From Ctenosaura bakeri (taxonomy: Eukaryota > Chordata > Lepidosauria > Squamata > Iguanidae): a stretch of 64,000 nucleotides of DNA. The stretch spans positions 1 to 64,000 of the forward strand of contig CAOLHI010000615.1 of assembly GCA_948474755.1 (NCBI GenBank), in the 5' to 3' direction. The position numbers and the translations under genes are program-made. Below, piece by piece: positions 44,771-56,652 of this stretch. Numbering within the stretch: position 1 is the stretch's first letter; every line of letters starts with the position of its first letter. The notes under the pieces were generated by a model. It saw only the letters and a program-made list of their open reading frames with translations. It made no database searches and was not told the origin of the DNA.

Positions 44771-47700
44771 ATGTGTGGAATTTGCTGTCTGGTCAGTTTG
44801 TCTGATCATCCTCCCAACATTTCCCTCTTGAAAAAGGATATTTTATGTAATCTTAGAAGAAGAGGACCCAATAGTAGCCAAGAACTGGTGAAGACTGTGC
44901 CCCAGCTCCCATATCACTGTTTATTTTCTGGCCATGTACTTCACTTAAGGGGGAAGATGACTCCACAACCTGTTGAAGATCCTACTAGTGGCAATGTGTT
45001 TCTTTGGAATGGAGAGGTTTTTGGTGGAATTCCTATAGAGGCTGAAAAGAGTGACACTGAAGTTGTTTTTCACCAACTTTGTTCCTGCCATAGTGAATCA
45101 GACATTCTGTCAGTGCTATCCTCCATTCAGGGTCCATGGTCTTTAATTTTTTATCAGGCATCCAAGCATTGTTTGTGGTTTGGCAGAGATTTTTTTGGTC
45201 GTCGCAGTCTCCTGTGGCAGTTTAATAAAGAGCTGGACAACATTCTCACTCTCACCTCTGTAAGTGCCATTTCTGATCATCAGTGGTGGGAAGTTCCAGC
45301 ACTGGGAATTTTCAAAATGGATCTCCAGGACTGTGCTGCATCTAAAGCTGTGAGGTTGATATTGCATTGTTGGAAATATCCTTCTAGAAAAAATACAGCT
45401 GAGGAAGGAGTCACTAGTGACTTGAAAATGGTTTCCAAATATTTACCAACACATGTGTCTCTGGTGGTAAATGAATCCCACTCATTGACAGCTCCTGTTG
45501 TTCCTTTGAATAAAGAGGTATATAACATGCCAGAGGAGTCCCAGTTCCTCAGTTTTATCCAAAATGTTGATGATGTGCAAGTTCTTAAGATGTTTCTTGC
45601 TGAACACCACAAGAAGAAGCTAGTTCACCAATTCATTGATGTACTGAGTAAAGCAGTAAAGAGGCGAGTCTTGTGTCTGGTTAGAGATAATGATCTGTTA
45701 AGAGGAGACGTATCAGGGGCAGCTTTGAGGAAAACTGAAATTGCAATACTTTTTTCAGGTGGTGTTGACTCCATTCTTATAGCTGCTCTTGCCGATAAAC
45801 ATGTGCCTGCAGAAGAACCTATTGATCTTCTCAACGTTGCCTTTGCAGTTCCGGAACAAGGTAGTCGAAACGGTTCCATGGGAGAGCAGAGCAAAGAGAA
45901 GAAACAGTTGCCACCCAGTCCGGAATGCTTAAATGCCAACAACATTGTGACTGGCAACTTTGTGTCATCTTTTAATGTGCCTGACAGAATTACAGGCAGG
46001 GCAGGACTGGAAGAACTGAAAAGTATTAGTCCTTCAAGATTGTGGAACTTTGTGGAAATCAATGTTACATTTGAGGAATTAAAAGCAATGAGACAACAAT
46101 GTATACGTTACTTGGTTTATCCACTGGACACTGTTTTGGATGATAGCATTGGTTGTGCTGTGTGGTTTGCTTCAAGGGGAGAAGGTCTAATTACAAACCA
46201 GGGAAATAGAAGACCATATAAAAGTCCTGCAAAGGTGCAGAGTTTTTTGTTGACCTGTTTGTATTTATTTATTTATTTATTTAATTCAGTTATGTCTCTT
46301 CAAGTGCAGAACCCTGGGAGGCTTGCAACTTGTAACTGATGTCTTATGCGTGTGCGCGCACACACACACACACCATGTATTAACCCTGTAATTTTAGTTG
46401 TTTTATTTTAAAGCATTTATACCTCGGTCTTAAACTGGAGAGGTTTTCAAAACAGCAGATAGCTAGCTAGCTAGCTAGCTAGTAGTGCCTGTTCTTAGAC
46501 CTACAGTTTGAAACTGCATCATGTAACAAGAAAAAGGGATACAGGAAAGAAACAGAGGCTGGATGGCCATCTGTTGGAAGTATTTTGATGTGTGTTCCTG
46601 CATGGCAGGGGGTTGGACTGGATGGCTGATGTGGTTTCTTCCAACTCTATTATTCTATGATTCTATGAAAGAAACCAAAAATATAATACTATGGGATTCA
46701 TGTAATTAGAAAATTTAATGCAAAGGAAGTGTTGTAATGTAGCTTAATGGTATTAATCTGCTTACCATGGCCACCTGGATTAAAAACTGGGGCAGGGAGA
46801 TTGCTGATATATCAGCTGGCTGTGCTTTGCTTTTTTCTCCTGTCTTGTGAACATTATTTATAGTTATTCCCATGGCTCATAGTGGGTCTTATCTGTGAGT
46901 TAGCACAGTTAGACTCAGATATGGGGACTCCTTTTGGGCTATACGAGGCAGGACAAAAATACATAGACGTATAACCCCAAATAAGGAACCATAAACATAA
47001 ACATTCAAGCTGCAGTGAGTATCTCTTTGATAGTCAAAGAAGTGACCATTTTCTGCAACTCTTAGAGCCTGCTTTGGCACTGAAAGTTACTACAGAGAAA
47101 GCATAGTTCCTCTATTCAGCCCTGATCTACTTCGTTGGATTGCAGTTCTAATTGCTTTATACTGGACTCATTGAAAGGGACATTTCAGAGCACCAGCATT
47201 GATAACCAATTTCCTCTTTCACTTTCTGAAAATCATTACTTTTAAGAAACAGCTTTCATTCTGGCATTCATTTATCAGTTAATTTGGATTTTTAAAAAGT
47301 CACAGTCTTAGTAGGCTTGAATCTATTTTTACTTGAAAAATACAATTCTGTTCCCATTTAGATAGAAGATAATTTGTTAATTGGGAGACGGTTCATCCAT
47401 ATAAAGCAGTTATTTGCAGATACTATGTCATCATATATTTTAATTTGAACATAGCTGTCATTTTTTTAAAGCTAATGTAAAAGTAAGTAAAATACTGTAA
47501 AATGAATGTTTTAGATTTAGTCCCTGTAAACCATTCCATGAAGCTGCATGTGAGAAGTTAAACGGATGCAGAACTTGGAGAAATTACTTGTTTGGATTGC
47601 AGTTCCCAGAATATCACAGCCTGCAGGTCCATTGGGAGCTGTGATCCAAAAGAGTAACTTTTTAAAGCTCTTGTTTAGAAGCTAAGGTAGCCTTTTCTGT

Positions 47701-49625
47701 GACATTCCTTTCCCCAGGCATTTGTATAGATTTAATTGTACATTCTTACTGTCTGTTTCTGCCATTCATTCCTCTCCTGGATGGAGGAGGCATGTTTTTA
47801 AGGTGGTATTCTGGATGCACACTTTCAGTAAGCTTGCAGGGTTTTAATGAATTCATTACATATCTTTTCAGGTTTTCTGTTCTTGTAAATTCCTTCAGGA
47901 CTCCTTTGGGTTAGGGAAATAATATACAAATTCAATATCTGAAACTAACCTGTGGTCCGTTGCAGATTGTACTTACAGGGATCGGAGCAGATGAGCAGCT
48001 TGCTGGCTATTCCAGGCACCGTGTTTGTTTTGAAAAACGTGGTTTGGAGGGGTTGAATGAAGAACTGGGAATGGAACTGGGACGTATTTCTTCTAGAAAT
48101 CTTGGGCGAGATGATAGAGTGATTGGAGATCATGGCAAAGAAGCTAGGTAAGTCAGCATGCAGACAAAAGAGTTTTTTTGGGGGGGAAATGTTTCAAGTT
48201 CAGATTTTTTGTTTTATTTAGGACATTTGAACACAAGCTCACAAGGTGCACATACATCTTCATGGGGATGTGTAGTAGTTTTTCAGGCTATTCCTTGAAA
48301 AAAACACAGTTGGAAAATCCCATTATACTGAGAATCTTTTCTGTTTGTTGCATTAGTATGTTGACTTTGCTAAGGAGCTCACAGTTGAAAGAATTTCTGG
48401 GTACATTGTACAGTCTGGTAACATGACTTTCAATTTAAATCGGGGTGGGTGGTTTCAAAGGGTCTCACACCTAGCATTCCATGCACCTGTTGCCCTCCGT
48501 GGGTCACCCCAGCACCATCCAGCAAAACCAGAAGTAACCAAAAGTATTGGAGGGTAAAACAACGTGTTTGGATGTGGATGGAGGACCACAGTGCCTTGTT
48601 CTAGAAGAGAATAACATGCCCAGGGGTATCTGGAAATGTGATTCTCCTAGTTTTCTGAAAAAGAAGGGGGCTCTGGGAGCCTACAGGCCACATTATTTCC
48701 ACTCCTGAAATGAATGCATCTTCTCACATGTATCTTTGGTGTGGAAATCACAAGCACACAAATGCTGACAGACTGACAGGATGTGCGTAACTTATAGCAC
48801 ATCATTGTGAAACTGTGAGTACGTATTGCACATGAACACAGATAACGCAAACACTTGCAGTTGCATGGTAAGGGTGATACTTCCATGTTATTTCTGTGTC
48901 AAGTTCCCCTTTCTAAGTTCAGTTATAGTTTGTCGTGATATCCTATTTTTGTGCTTCCACTGCCAGCCAGTGAGGTAAAGCAAAGCCAGCAAAAAACATG
49001 TTAAGCAAAAAACATGTTTCCATCATGTCATGGAAAAAGTGATCCTACCCTAAGGATGGGAAGGGCAGCTCACCAGTTGTTGTTCGTCTTCAGCTCTCAT
49101 AATCCTTCACCATTGGCTGTGCTGACATGGTCTGCAGCCCACAAACATGATAGTTCTACCCAAGAAGTTTAGAGAGATGGGGGACTGGAAGATAGCAGAC
49201 TTGGGAATGGAATCCATAGACATTGAAATTGCTGTAGATCTGTGAGGAATGTGAAAGTGCTTCTGACAATGCAGATTACAGAATTTAAGGTAAAGAAGGA
49301 AAGAAATTATACTTATCACAGTCAGACTTAAGGATTTTCTGAAACACTCTTTTTTTATTTTTACTTCAGGTTTCCATTTCTTGATGAGGAAGTTGTATCC
49401 TTTCTTAACTCCCTCCCTATTTGGGAGAAAGCGAACTTGGCTGTGCGTCGAGGCATTGGGGAGAAACTGCTTTTACGCCTGGCAGCTGCTGAGCTTGGCT
49501 TGACCACCTCTTCAGTTCTGCCAAAGAGGGCCATGCAGTTTGGCTCCAGAATTGCAAAAATGGAGAACAGAAATGAAAAGGCATCTGACAAATGCACAAG
49601 ACTCCAGCCGCTTTCAGTGGAGTAG
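44771..49625 (+). CDS. ASNSD1: ASNSD1: asparagine synthetase domain-containing protein 1
   Basis: Three coding exons: 44,771-46,234, 47,966-48,147 and 49,370-49,625. They give 1,902 nt and 633 residues, close to the 643 of human ASNSD1. The start MCGICC puts Cys2 where the catalytic nucleophile of class II glutamine amidotransferases sits. A GATase-like domain fills about residues 1-200, including NGEVFGG and GRDFFGRRS. The ATP-pyrophosphatase signature SGGVDS is at residues 329-334. Exon 2 encodes [16 protein letters not shown] and exon 3 [16 protein letters not shown], both typical of asparagine-synthetase folds. The exon 1 donor is gtgcag, unusual beyond GT; the open frame continues past it for 35 codons into repeats and is intronic. 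Enzymatic activity of the family is not established to my knowledge. The ATG has A at -3. Confidence 0.95.
46258..46485 (+). repeat. Microsatellites in ASNSD1 intron 1
   Basis: (TTTA)n at 46,258-46,283, a GT/GC then (CA)n run at 46,345-46,372, and (TAGC)n at 46,460-46,482. Confidence 0.85.
46548..46668 (+). mobile_element. CR1-type LINE 3' end
   Basis: GAGGCTGGATGGCCATCTGT, then GGGTTGGACTGGATGGCTGAT, then CCAACTCTATTATTCTATGATTC. This is the characteristic CR1/L3-type 3' terminus with its 8-bp ATTCTATG repeat. It lies in ASNSD1 intron 1. Confidence 0.85.
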
Positions 49626-49891
49626 TTGTGTATAGGATTGAAGGCTGCTTTTTAAAAAGTAATCACAGAGTTGACAAAATCAACGATGCCTCTGTTAAGG
49701 CAATGATTCTATGCACTTAACTGGGAGTGGGCCTCTTGTGGGTGCTCAGGTTGCATGTCTCATTGAAAACAAGCCAAGAGTAGTCAACATCTAAGTTCTG
49801 TTCATTTTAGTGGAACTCAGTCATTACTACACAGACTTGATTGTACCAGCAGTGTTCCGAAAGATATTTCTGTGTCATGTACATGAAAGAA

Positions 49892-49897
49892 AATAAA
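49892..49897 (+). terminator. ASNSD1 polyadenylation signal
   Basis: AATAAA lies 267 bases after the ASNSD1 stop codon, followed by a T/GT-rich stretch from 49,898 to 49,945. No earlier AATAAA occurs in the 3' UTR. The mRNA probably ends near 49,915. Confidence 0.75.
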
Positions 49898-50371
49898 GTT
49901 GTTGGCTGTTACAATATTTCAGAAGTTGTGGGCTTTTTGTTGGTACATTCTAGCTCTTGACTAGATGACATGTTAGGTCCCACAGATGAAATCTGTGTAT
50001 AGTTCAGGAGTATTAACAGTTGCTTCTTAAAGGAATACTCATATTCCATCGTGGATTCATGAAAATAGTTCCTTCCACCTTGGGTTGCAAGCTGGGAGCT
50101 AAGGCTTATTATTTGACGTTTTATGTGTTGTTTTTAGAGCCAACATTGATTAAAATATTTAATTTTCTGAATTCTCACTTCATTCTCCTCTCCAGTCTCT
50201 CACTACATGATCATCTTCTGGATCATGGGAGGGAGAAGCTGAACCAAATGGTTTTGCGAATGGTCAAAACTGTTTTTGAGGTTTGGAGTTTGGCAGTCTG
50301 AAGCCTGATGGTGCTGATTTGGAATATGTTCATGGGGATAGCAGCCACTTTAACTGGCTGAGGGTCTAAAT

Positions 50372-50505
50372 CAATGGGTTTCTGAACTTGGGTTCCTGAA
50401 TGGTATTGAACTTCAGCATCCAGAAACTCAGATTTTGCCTGGCTGACTGGGGCTTCTGGGAGCTGGGGACCAACAAGGTTAGGGACCCACAGTTGTGTAC
50501 CACTG
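50372..50505. mobile_element. Short non-autonomous hAT with 8-bp target duplication
   Basis: 134 bp with ends CAATGGGTTTCTGAAC and GTTGTGTACCACTG. It is flanked by GTCTAAAT at 50,364-50,371 and 50,506-50,513. The interior has fold-back phrases around CTTCAGCATCCAGA and CTTCTGGGAGCTGGG. It lies between ASNSD1 and the putative ANKAR promoter. Confidence 0.8.
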
Positions 50506-50679
50506 GTCTAAATGATGAGCCAGTCTGCTGAGGACAATCTCAGTTCACCCATTGTAGATATCATGCAAATATTTCATTCAGATAGTTTGCAGGATGTCAT
50601 GCCAGCTGTCCTCCATGACATGATTGATATTGTGCCTCATCCACAGTAATGAATGCCTGTTCATTATGCTGATATGCCA

Positions 50680-50815
50680 TATTTGCCAGCGTATAAGACG
50701 CACCCCATTTATACACTGGCAAATACTATTTGCCAGTGTATAAGACACACTGGTGTATAAGACACACCCTATTTTCAAAGGGAAGAAAGTGAGTCTTATA
50801 TGCCAGCAAATACAG
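50680..50815. mobile_element. MITE related to the TA-flanked family
   Basis: TATTTGCCAGCGTATAAGACGC and GAGTCTTATATGCCAGCAAATA form inverted ends. An internal ACTGGCAAATACTATTTGCCAGT palindrome lies in between. The GTATAAGACGC phrase is shared in type with 12,604-13,135. Confidence 0.65.
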
Positions 50816-51681
50816 TAAAACGTTATAATGAGTTATCATCTTGGTGTAACATAAGGCTTGGATGAACATCATGTGTTACAGGTCACCATATGTTATATGT
50901 TTAACATCAGGTAAAATCTGAATGATTGCTACAAGTGTGTGGCATGGCTCTGGTTACTTAAATGTGATAGCAATCAACAAGTGATTTACTATGTATGAGC
51001 TTTAGAGTACCTAAGCTTGTATTGCATGTAACAATGTATTGTATATCAAAGGAAAGGGTATATCAAAAGAGAGGGATCAAAGAGAGTAGGTTGAGAGACA
51101 CCAACCCCAAGGTGTTTGGTCAGTGTTAAGATAGTTACACAAAGAACTGAGATAGAGATAACACTGGAGATGCATTAGGAAACAACCTGAGAAAGTTTGG
51201 GGGCATCGGCAAGATTAAAGTAAGGAAATAAACAAGGTCTCATGGGAACCACTGGAAGTTTGGGAAAGGAGAAGACCATAAGAATCCACTAGTGGGAATT
51301 GTGCATGCATAGGATAGTGTGTCACTATTTAACCAAGTGTGTATTGTGGAATATTAGCTTCAGCAACTGTTGTATGCTATTCCTCATATACTTCATTAAA
51401 CACTGGTGGATAACTGTGTTTTCTTGAGAGTAAGAGTAGCCAGCACAACACAGGATGGTTAAGTGAGTTTCTGTTTTGGCTGTAATTTTACTAAATTCTA
51501 TACGCTGTGACCCGTATAGGTGTTTATATGTATGTCGCCAAACTGATGAGAGCCATTTTTATTTTTATGTAGTTCTGGAACATTAATGTAGTAGTTAGGT
51601 TGAGTGTCAGCTAGCTGATGCTTTCTTGGCTCGATCTGCAAATCTAACCTTAAAATTGCCCCTGTGTGTGAGGATGGATTC

Positions 51682-51705
51682 CTTCCTTCCTTCCTTCCTT
51701 CCTTT
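51682..51705 (+). repeat. (TTCC)n microsatellite
   Basis: Six perfect or near-perfect TTCC units. The rest of the intergenic stretch 50,820-52,150 shows no further clear feature, apart from a weak LTR-like look at about 50,870-51,450, listed among the rejected items. Confidence 0.9.
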
Positions 51706-52163
51706 GAAAGGGTTGACATCCGGTATAAGCAGGACCTTCTGTGGGTCTTTCCAGGATTCCCTACATGATGAATGTGGTTGGGGAAAGAACCAGTATACAC
51801 TTCTGTCTGCATAGACAGTCCCTATAACACCTGAAACAAACAAGACAAAAACCTGTGATTCCATCAATGTCACTTCTCTTGTGTGATTTAAAAAAAAAAA
51901 TACACATTTGCCTCATGAAGAAGCCAGTTTATTTTGAGTGTAATGATTTGTGTGCCTTCTGGTCAGCATAATAAAGATATCCCCAGTGTGTGCTTTGAAT
52001 TGGGGATTATCAGCTCTCATGCAGTTTACAGGGATTGGGCCTGTCTCCCATCAAAGAAAGAGTGCGAATGCTACCCAATGGCTGCTTTTCTCTATCTCTC
52101 CCTCCCCTCCTCTCATCCCATCTCATGGGCTTCCTCACAGTTGATCTTCTTCATTGTTCTGTG

Positions 52164-52177
52164 GTTCCCATAGCAAC
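52164..52177 (+). promoter_or_regulatory. RFX-type X-box upstream of putative ANKAR exon 1
   Basis: GTTCCCATAGCAAC fits the imperfect inverted repeat bound by RFX factors (GTTRCCATRGYAAC type). It lies about 60 bases upstream of a donor site GTGAGT at 52,235. That donor could end a non-coding first exon (about 52,185-52,234) spliced to the acceptor at 53,676. RFX sites of this kind are common at promoters of ciliary and testis genes. Confidence 0.5.
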
Positions 52178-53122
52178 AGCACCCAAGTCAGCCTCTTCTC
52201 ACACCATCTACTACCTAAGAGCTGAGCGAAACAAGTGAGTATGTCCAAGTCTCAGGACAAGAGAGGAGCCACACAGTTGCCATCTGTGTTACATGCATGG
52301 GCTTCGCCTGGAGGTGGGAGAGCCAATCTGGTGGTAATTTGAGGGTTTCGCTTATGAAATTTCTCTTTCTTCCTCCCTTTCAATCTGTCTAGTAGTTTGT
52401 TCCATATCCTGATCCAAGCGAATATACCATTTAGAATGGATGTTCAAGATCTAGAGAACTTGCTCTTTAAAACACTGCTTCCATATAGTTAAGTCAGAGT
52501 AGCTAAAGAAGAGATACCAGGTAGACTAGCCCTTTGTCAGGCCCACCTCAAGATATTTTTCTACCTGAGACAAAACGGTACCATTTCCCCAGTCAAGCTG
52601 CGTAATATTCAGTGCTAGTCAAATTATTTTGGCACTTGAGGCAGAAAATCCCACAAGCAACTCTCTCCCTTCATCTCAGTAAAATCACAATAATAATAAC
52701 AATCTGTTCCCTTTTCATGATTCCAAAAGGCTGCTGCCTAAAGTGGTCACCTCACCTTGTCTAAGAAGAGGGATGGTTCCGATCTTTTTCTCCTTCAGAT
52801 TATGTGTAATTGTCAATGCTGCTTTTGGAAATGGCTTGGAAATTTAAGATGGCTTGGAATGCTGCTGTCAATTAACTGGAGCCAGAGTCTAGGAGCATTA
52901 ATGGCAGCAGTTTCACCAACTTCTCATTAATGTTTGAGTTCAATTCAAAATGTTCACTTAAGATGGTTAAAAGCTCTGAATGGCTTAGAGATGAAATACA
53001 TCAGCTAAAAGTGGTGGGAAGATATTCTGAAGAAAACGGTAGGAAGATATTCTGAGGAAACTCTGACAGGTATTAAGCTGGAATTACCTGTGCTTAAGCT
53101 TTGTATTAGCTTCTCGCAACAT

Positions 53123-53275
53123 ACAGTGGGCCCTCAGTATCCACTGGGGCACCCCATGGATACCAAAATTTGTGGATACTCAAGTCCCATTATGTACAAT
53201 GGTAGTAAAATGGCATCCCTTATATAAAATGGCAAAATCAAAGTCTGCTTTTTGGATTTATTTTTAAATCCAAAG
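53123..53275. mobile_element. Tigger/pogo-like MITE fragment
   Basis: CAGTGGGCCCTCAGTATCCAC is close to the pogo/Tigger terminus, and TA precedes it. The body GGATACTCAAGTCCC is also typical. The right terminus is not clear, so the end coordinate is approximate. Confidence 0.5.
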
Positions 53276-53360
53276 CTCCTCCTTTCACACACATACATCA
53301 CAACTGTTTCTTCCATCAGCCCTCTCTTAGCCAAGATGGGTGGGACTGGTAGGAACTAGG

Positions 53361-53560
53361 ACCATTTCTGCCCTACACTGTTATAGTGCTATTATTCCAT
53401 TTCCAACATCCTGTGGAGTTCTGGGGTTTGTAGTTTACAGAGGCCAAAGAGCTCTGTGGCTGAGAATTCTAAAGGCCCCTCCCTAAAATACAAACTCCAG
53501 GATTCCATAGGGTGTTGAAAGTGGAATAATAGCACTGTAACAGTGTAGTGTGGAAATGAG
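53361..53560. mobile_element. Palindromic MITE, copy 7
   Basis: ACCATTTCTGCCCTACACTG ... CAGTGTAGTGTGGAAATGAG with the family core TATTCCATTTCCAACATCCT. It lies about 115 bases upstream of the ANKAR coding exon, inside the putative first intron. Confidence 0.8.
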
Positions 53561-53676
53561 CCAGGAGTCCAGCAATATCTGGAGGGCCATAGTTTTGCCA
53601 GTCTTGCTTAGAGATAAAAAATGATCTTACAACAAATAGTATGTTTGTCTATTTCTCAATCTCTATTGATATTTAG

Positions 53677-54300
53677 AACAGAACCTCAGAAAAGGCTGAA
53701 GAATGCTAAGACCGGTAAAAAAGCTAGCACCTAGGAATGAGCAGGCAGATGAGCCTGCCTATTTAGCCCACTTAGCAGCACAGAGAAATGCCAGTGCCTT
53801 CTTTGAGAAGTATGAGCGAAGTGAGCTTCAGGAGTTGCTCACCATTTCATTCTGCAGCTGGCTGGCGTCCAAAGATGACTTGCGCCATCCCTTAGAGCTT
53901 CCCAGCGGACTTATTGACGAGATGAAAAGCATCAATGTTCCAACTGTTATTTTGCTGGCACCAGTGGAGCCTGGGCTAGCTCTGGACTGTAGAGAAATCC
54001 ATCAGATGATCAGAGAGCTTTCAGTTGGGATCTACTGTCTGAACCAAATCCCTTCTATCAGTTTGGATGCCAATTTTGATCAGAGCACTTCATGTTCACT
54101 GTCTCCAGCGTACTTTGACACGAGAATAGGGCAAATGTTAATTGCTGTTGACTACATGCTGAAAGCCTTGTGGCATGGGGCATACATGCCCAAAGAAAAA
54201 CGGGTCAGATTCTCTGAACTCTGGCGTTCTAGCATGGATATTGATGCTGATGGCACCCCCCAAACAGAAAGAACAACCTGTGCAGAGTTTTGTCAAGCCG
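53677..54300 (+). CDS. ANKAR: First coding exon of ANKAR (ankyrin and armadillo repeat protein), partial
   Basis: The acceptor ATATTTAG ends at 53,676 and the donor GTAAGA starts at 54,301. The start codon is at 53,703, giving 199 codons plus one base before the intron. Recognisable conserved stretches are NASAFFEKYERSELQELLT, IGQMLIAVDYMLKALWHGAY and MPKEKRVRFSELWRS. I recall these from the N-terminal region of ANKAR, upstream of its ankyrin and armadillo repeats. The gene follows ASNSD1 on the same strand, as in other vertebrates. No later exons are in the window, so the following intron exceeds 9.6 kb and holds the DIRS element. The molecular role is not well known. The identification rests on memory of the family plus gene order. 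Confidence 0.7.
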
Positions 54301-54511
54301 GTAAGAATAATATTTGACATTGATGGGTTTGTGACAATTGCACTAAATATTTTAAAGTTTATGTATAGTATACACTTTGATGCAAAGAGAAGGAGAACTA
54401 CATGTATAGCAACATATATGACCACGGCATGTATCTGTTTTGCTGTGGGCATGTGGTGTGGCTGTGTATGAGAAAACCTCTGCCAGTTATAAAACTCTGG
54501 CATATACATTG

Positions 54512-54755
54512 TTGTTGCTGTTGCTGCTGCTGCTGTGTGCCTTCAAGTCATTTTCAACATATGGCAACCATTAGGCAAGCCTATCATGGGATTTTCTTGG
54601 CAAGATTTGTTCATGGGAGGTTTGCCTTTGGCTTCCTCTAAGGCTGAGAGTGTGACTTGCCCAAGGTCACTCAGTGAGTTTCCATGGCTGAGGGGGATTC
54701 AAACCCTGGTCTACAAAGTCATAGTCCAATGCTCAGACCACTACACCATGCTGAT
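54512..54755 (-). mobile_element. tRNA-derived SINE, nearly full length
   Basis: On the minus strand the head carries GCATGGTGTAGTGGTCTGAG and the B box GGGTTTGAATCCC. It is followed by CACTGAGTGACCTTGGGCAAG and the tail with CTTGAAGGCACACAGCAGCAG. The end is a (GCA/CAA)n run at 54,512-54,538. It is the same family as 36,536-36,968. Confidence 0.88.
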
Positions 54756-56462
54756 TCTTGGCATATGCATACATGAAATAAATATAGGTAGACCAGTATG
54801 ATAATGCACTCTGGTTTGAGTCCAAAGACGTATTCGTATGCTCATAAGAATAAGTTTCCTACCTTTAACTAGGAGATGAGCTAGGCTTCAGTATTTAAGT
54901 GTCAATACCAACCCAACTGTATTTACAGACAATTAATGACATGTTAACAATTGGCAGCTCCAGATGCTTATGTGCATATTTATTACTTAGTTTTATTTAT
55001 TCTTCCAAAAATGTGTATGCCACAAATTGAGGATGGATTATAAATTACTGGCAGAGTGCACACCTGGTATGCAGATTGTCCCATGTTATGTCCCCAGCAT
55101 TTTCAGTTAAAAGACCAAAGCAGCAGGTGATATGAAAGACCAAGGGTTCCAAAGCCAGGAGGGTCTTGAAGTGCTGACTACTATTCTCACTGTTTCCAGC
55201 CATGCTAGTTTCCAGCCAGTCATGCTAGTTGAGGATGGTGTGATATGTAGTCCTACAGCTCTGGAGAGCACTGGATTATGGAAGCCTGATCAAGAGAGTC
55301 ACTGTCAGTAGATAATACTGAGACAAATAGACAAAAACTATGACCTGGTACAGATCCTCTTATAGCCCTATGAAATTCTACTCAGATACAGCCATGCATG
55401 TCAAAGATGGCATCCTGCTATCTCAATAAATGCAAGATGAACTTTCCAATGCAGCTAGTGCAGTGCTTTCAACATACCCAGCAAGCACACCTAAAACATA
55501 GGATGGTATGCTCCTGTTTATATAGGCCCCATACCTCAGGCACATCTTTTCCGAGGGAACTTCCCTGTTGGCAGCTCTGAACAGGTCTCACAGCTTTTTA
55601 AAAACCCACCTCTGTTCAACCTTCTCCTCCACCACCAGCTGCTGCCTGGCCAGCTAAGGGCAGATCACAGCCCAATTTCTCAGCACCACAGACCCTCCTT
55701 TGATGGCCCCATACACCCAAGGAAGGAGGTGGGCAAGAGAGAAGAAATAAATGGTCACTATGCTGACCCATCCTCTTCCCTCTCCTTTTCTTGACCTGTT
55801 TTGTACCCTGGGTGCCCATTCTGCCCATCACACCTTGACAGCCTTTCTGTAGACACACACACACACACATTTTGATCTTTGTAATATTTAAACTTTTGTG
55901 CAGGTTCTGTGCCTCCTAGCAAATGTGGAGGGCCGACTGTGTATAATTTCATTCATTCCCTGGTTCACCACTATCAAAATCAAATCATCCATTGGAATGC
56001 TTAGTCATAATTTGTAAGCATGAATAAAGTAGGCTTGCATATATTTAAATGGCATCATATTACAAGAAAGGAAATCCTAACCATTCACTAGGAAGAACCT
56101 TTTGCTAGTAAGAGCAGTGGAAGGTGGCAGACTCTCCTTTGATCATTTTTTAAATAGTCAGTCAGTTTATTGTATTTTAGCACCCAGCCATTATACAGAA
56201 ATATAGAAAAAGCAAAAGGAAAAAGTCAAATAAATTAATTTACATGTAATAGTCTAGAACAGATGAATCACTTTGTAGCACTTAACTGTAAGACCTTAAA
56301 AAGAAATGTGGATGTTCTAAGGGATACATATTTCACAGCATCAGATAACAGAAGACAGACCATGACAGAAGAACTTCCCCTAAGAGATTTCAGTAAAGGA
56401 AAAATATAATTATTCCTAAGAACGTTGTAGATAACGCATTCAAGCAATACATGAGTTAAATC
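54756..56462. other. ANKAR intron sequence without clear genes
   Basis: Apart from a (CA)n run at about 55,852-55,870 and AT-rich patches, I see no gene, RNA or complete mobile element here. The ORFs present are short and show no recognisable domain. Confidence 0.5.
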
Positions 56463-56590
56463 TTCTCGGGATGGCACGGAGGAGGAATCCACTACGTTTG
56501 ATTTATCACTACATGCCAATCAGAACCGGCAGGAATTCTCAGTCTTCAGTTATGACCATTAGAATCCCTCCCCTCTCCCCTCTCTCTTTT
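56463..56590 (+). repeat. DIRS left inverted terminal repeat
   Basis: TTCTCGGGATGGCACGGAGG at the tip, then GAATCCACTACG and CAGGAATTCTCAGTCTTCAG. It pairs with the reverse complement of 63,068-63,210. Confidence 0.85.
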
Positions 56591-56652
56591 ACCTGCTGAG
56601 TGAACCAGTCGGGATTTAGCCCTTCTCCAACTAGTGGTATATTAGGTTTGGT

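Noticed and set aside
46235..46339. Continuation of the ASNSD1 frame past 46,234 as coding
   Set aside because: After 46,234 the frame leaves the conserved protein and enters a TTTA repeat. The protein resumes at 47,966 after a proper acceptor.
50870..51450. Possible solo LTR with ATTTAACC and ATTAAA motifs
   Set aside because: No convincing TG...CA ends, target duplication or second copy in the window, so it was not listed as a feature.
55398..56519. Short ORFs in the ANKAR intron as further exons
   Set aside because: No good splice-site pairs, and no resemblance to ankyrin or armadillo repeats.
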